DNA from: Pseudolysinimonas_A sp044239695 | GTDB lineage: Bacteria; Actinomycetota; Actinomycetes; Actinomycetales; Microbacteriaceae | NCBI RefSeq assembly: GCF_044239695.1 | Contig: NZ_JBIIAW010000155.1 | Location: 1-5,066 of the forward strand | Direction of reading: 5' to 3' | DNA length: 5,066 nt | Part shown: positions 4,568-5,066 of the stretch, in pieces | Position numbering within the stretch: the first letter of the stretch is position 1 | Layout of the letters: each line of letters opens with the position of its first letter | The notes under the pieces: generated by a model | The model's input: only the letters and a program-made list of their open reading frames with translations | Told to the model about the DNA's origin: nothing | Databases searched by the model: none | Made by a program: the position numbers and the translations under genes

Positions 4568-5066
4568 CGGATCTCCCGCACGACCCGCGCGGCGATTCCC
4601 GCGGTGAGGGCGAGCGGCGAGCGCTCCGTCCACTCGGCCCACTCCCTCGCCGAGGGCTCTCCGCGGTCCGGGTCGCCGAAGAGCACGGCATCCATACCGG
4701 CCTCGACCTCCGCATCGCCGACGTCGAGCATGAACTGATCCATCGCGATCCGTCCGACCAGGGGATGTCGCGCATCGCCGACCAGTACGCGAGCACGATT
4801 CGAGGCGAGCCGCGGGACGCCGTCGGCGTAGCCGAGTCCGACGAGCGCGAGACGGGTCGCGCGCCGCGTGCGGTAGGTGTAGCCGTAGGAGACGCCCTCG
4901 CCGGCCCCGACCTCCTTGACGGCGATGACTTCCCCGATCAGGGACATCACCGGACGCCCGACGCCGTCGACTCCATAGGCGGTCGTGGACGCCTCTGCGC
5001 CAGCTCGGTCGATCCGCACCGCAGCAGACGGATAGCCCGCGGCGAGCGCAGCCGCGGAGTCACGGT
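4564..5066 (-). CDS. alr: Alanine racemase, C-terminal part (5' end outside the window)
   Basis: The minus-strand frame is open to the window edge; 166 C-terminal residues are visible. They hold an intact alanine racemase C-domain: RPVMSLIGEVIAVKEVGAGE (37-56 of the visible part), GVSYGYTYRT (57-66) with the catalytic Tyr (visible residue 60, codon 4887-4885), LVGLGYADGVPRL (74-86) and VGRIAMDQF (103-111) with the MDQ motif that lines the substrate pocket. Alanine racemase makes D-alanine for peptidoglycan with PLP, using Lys of one subunit and Tyr of the other. The end of the visible barrel domain is unusual: RDSAAALAAGYPSAAVRIDR replaces the normal 'ANSAAxxxP...DLVRpGIALYG', with a longer gap before AYG. 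The end (RSPLALTAGIAARVVREIR) also departs from the usual 'INYEIxxRxxxRVPRxY'. The shared RGEP-S/T-A-x-EWAxW block shows it is a paralogue of the next gene. An in-frame GTG at 5019 is internal, not the start. Confidence 0.85.
   Translation of the reverse strand, partial: RDSAAALAAGYPSAAVRIDRAGAEASTTAYGVDGVGRPVMSLIGEVIAVKEVGAGEGVSYGYTYRTRRATRLALVGLGYADGVPRLASNRARVLVGDARHPLVGRIAMDQFMLDVGDAEVEAGMDAVLFGDPDRGEPSAREWAEWTERSPLALTAGIAARVVREIR
4573..4577 (-). promoter_or_regulatory. Ribosome binding site of the downstream racemase gene
   Basis: On the minus strand GGGAG lies 5 nt before the ATG at 4567-4565. It is embedded in the last codons (R-E-I-R) of the upstream racemase gene and decides the start at 4567 over the in-frame upstream ATG at 4642. 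Confidence 0.65.

Noticed and set aside
4565..4642. A longer start (ATG at 4642) for the downstream racemase, adding 25 residues
   Set aside because: The extension is Arg/Gly/Ala-rich, lies inside the upstream racemase gene, and the family fold begins at MTTRIEIDLDAF; the GGGAG site favours the ATG at 4567.
3858..4796. A 312-codon minus-strand frame and several plus-strand frames over the racemase genes
   Set aside because: They are Arg/Pro/Ser-rich out-of-frame shadows of the two racemase genes, without recognisable motifs.

Overview
The window is GC-rich DNA with strong G/C at third codon positions. The SigA-type sigma factor with a Lys/Ala-rich and acidic N-terminus, the leaderless gene start and the gene families all point to an actinobacterium. 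The style of the proteins suggests Microbacteriaceae (Microbacterium or a close relative); that family assignment is inference from protein recognition, not a search.

Layout. Bases 1-94 are a short upstream region that ends in a good -10 element placed for a leaderless transcript. Bases 95-1006 (+) encode a PAC2-family protein. Bases 1007-1174 are non-coding apart from a possible 46-codon upstream ORF, and hold two inverted-repeat structures, an exact TTGACA box and the sigA ribosome binding site. Bases 1175-2560 (+) encode the primary sigma factor SigA. It is followed after 6 nt by a CofE-like (F420-0:L-glutamate ligase superfamily) protein (2567-3289), and then after 2 nt by a 70-residue RidA-family protein that appears to have lost its middle (3292-3504). 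The tight spacing suggests that sigA, the cofE-like gene and the ridA-like gene form one operon. On the opposite strand, converging on it with only 16 nt between stop codons, are two overlapping alanine racemase-family genes. The upstream one (4564 to beyond 5066, 5' end outside the window) and the downstream one (3521-4567) share a 4-nt ATGA overlap.

The most interesting feature is the alanine racemase pair. The downstream copy keeps the PLP-lysine barrel domain but has lost the C-terminal catalytic tyrosine segment and the MDQ motif. The upstream copy keeps both C-terminal motifs but looks eroded at the end of its barrel domain. Alanine racemase active sites are built across the dimer interface (Lys from one chain, Tyr from the other), so the two chains could form a composite, obligately heterodimeric enzyme. 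This is a hypothesis from motif inspection. The first three quarters of the upstream copy's barrel domain lie outside the window, so the key residue there cannot be seen.

The second notable item is the RidA-like gene: its N-terminal strand motif is joined directly to the C-terminal half of the fold, in frame, consistent with an internal deletion of roughly 60-70 codons. Third, the sigA leader carries nested and mutually exclusive inverted repeats and a possible small upstream ORF that overlaps the sigA start.
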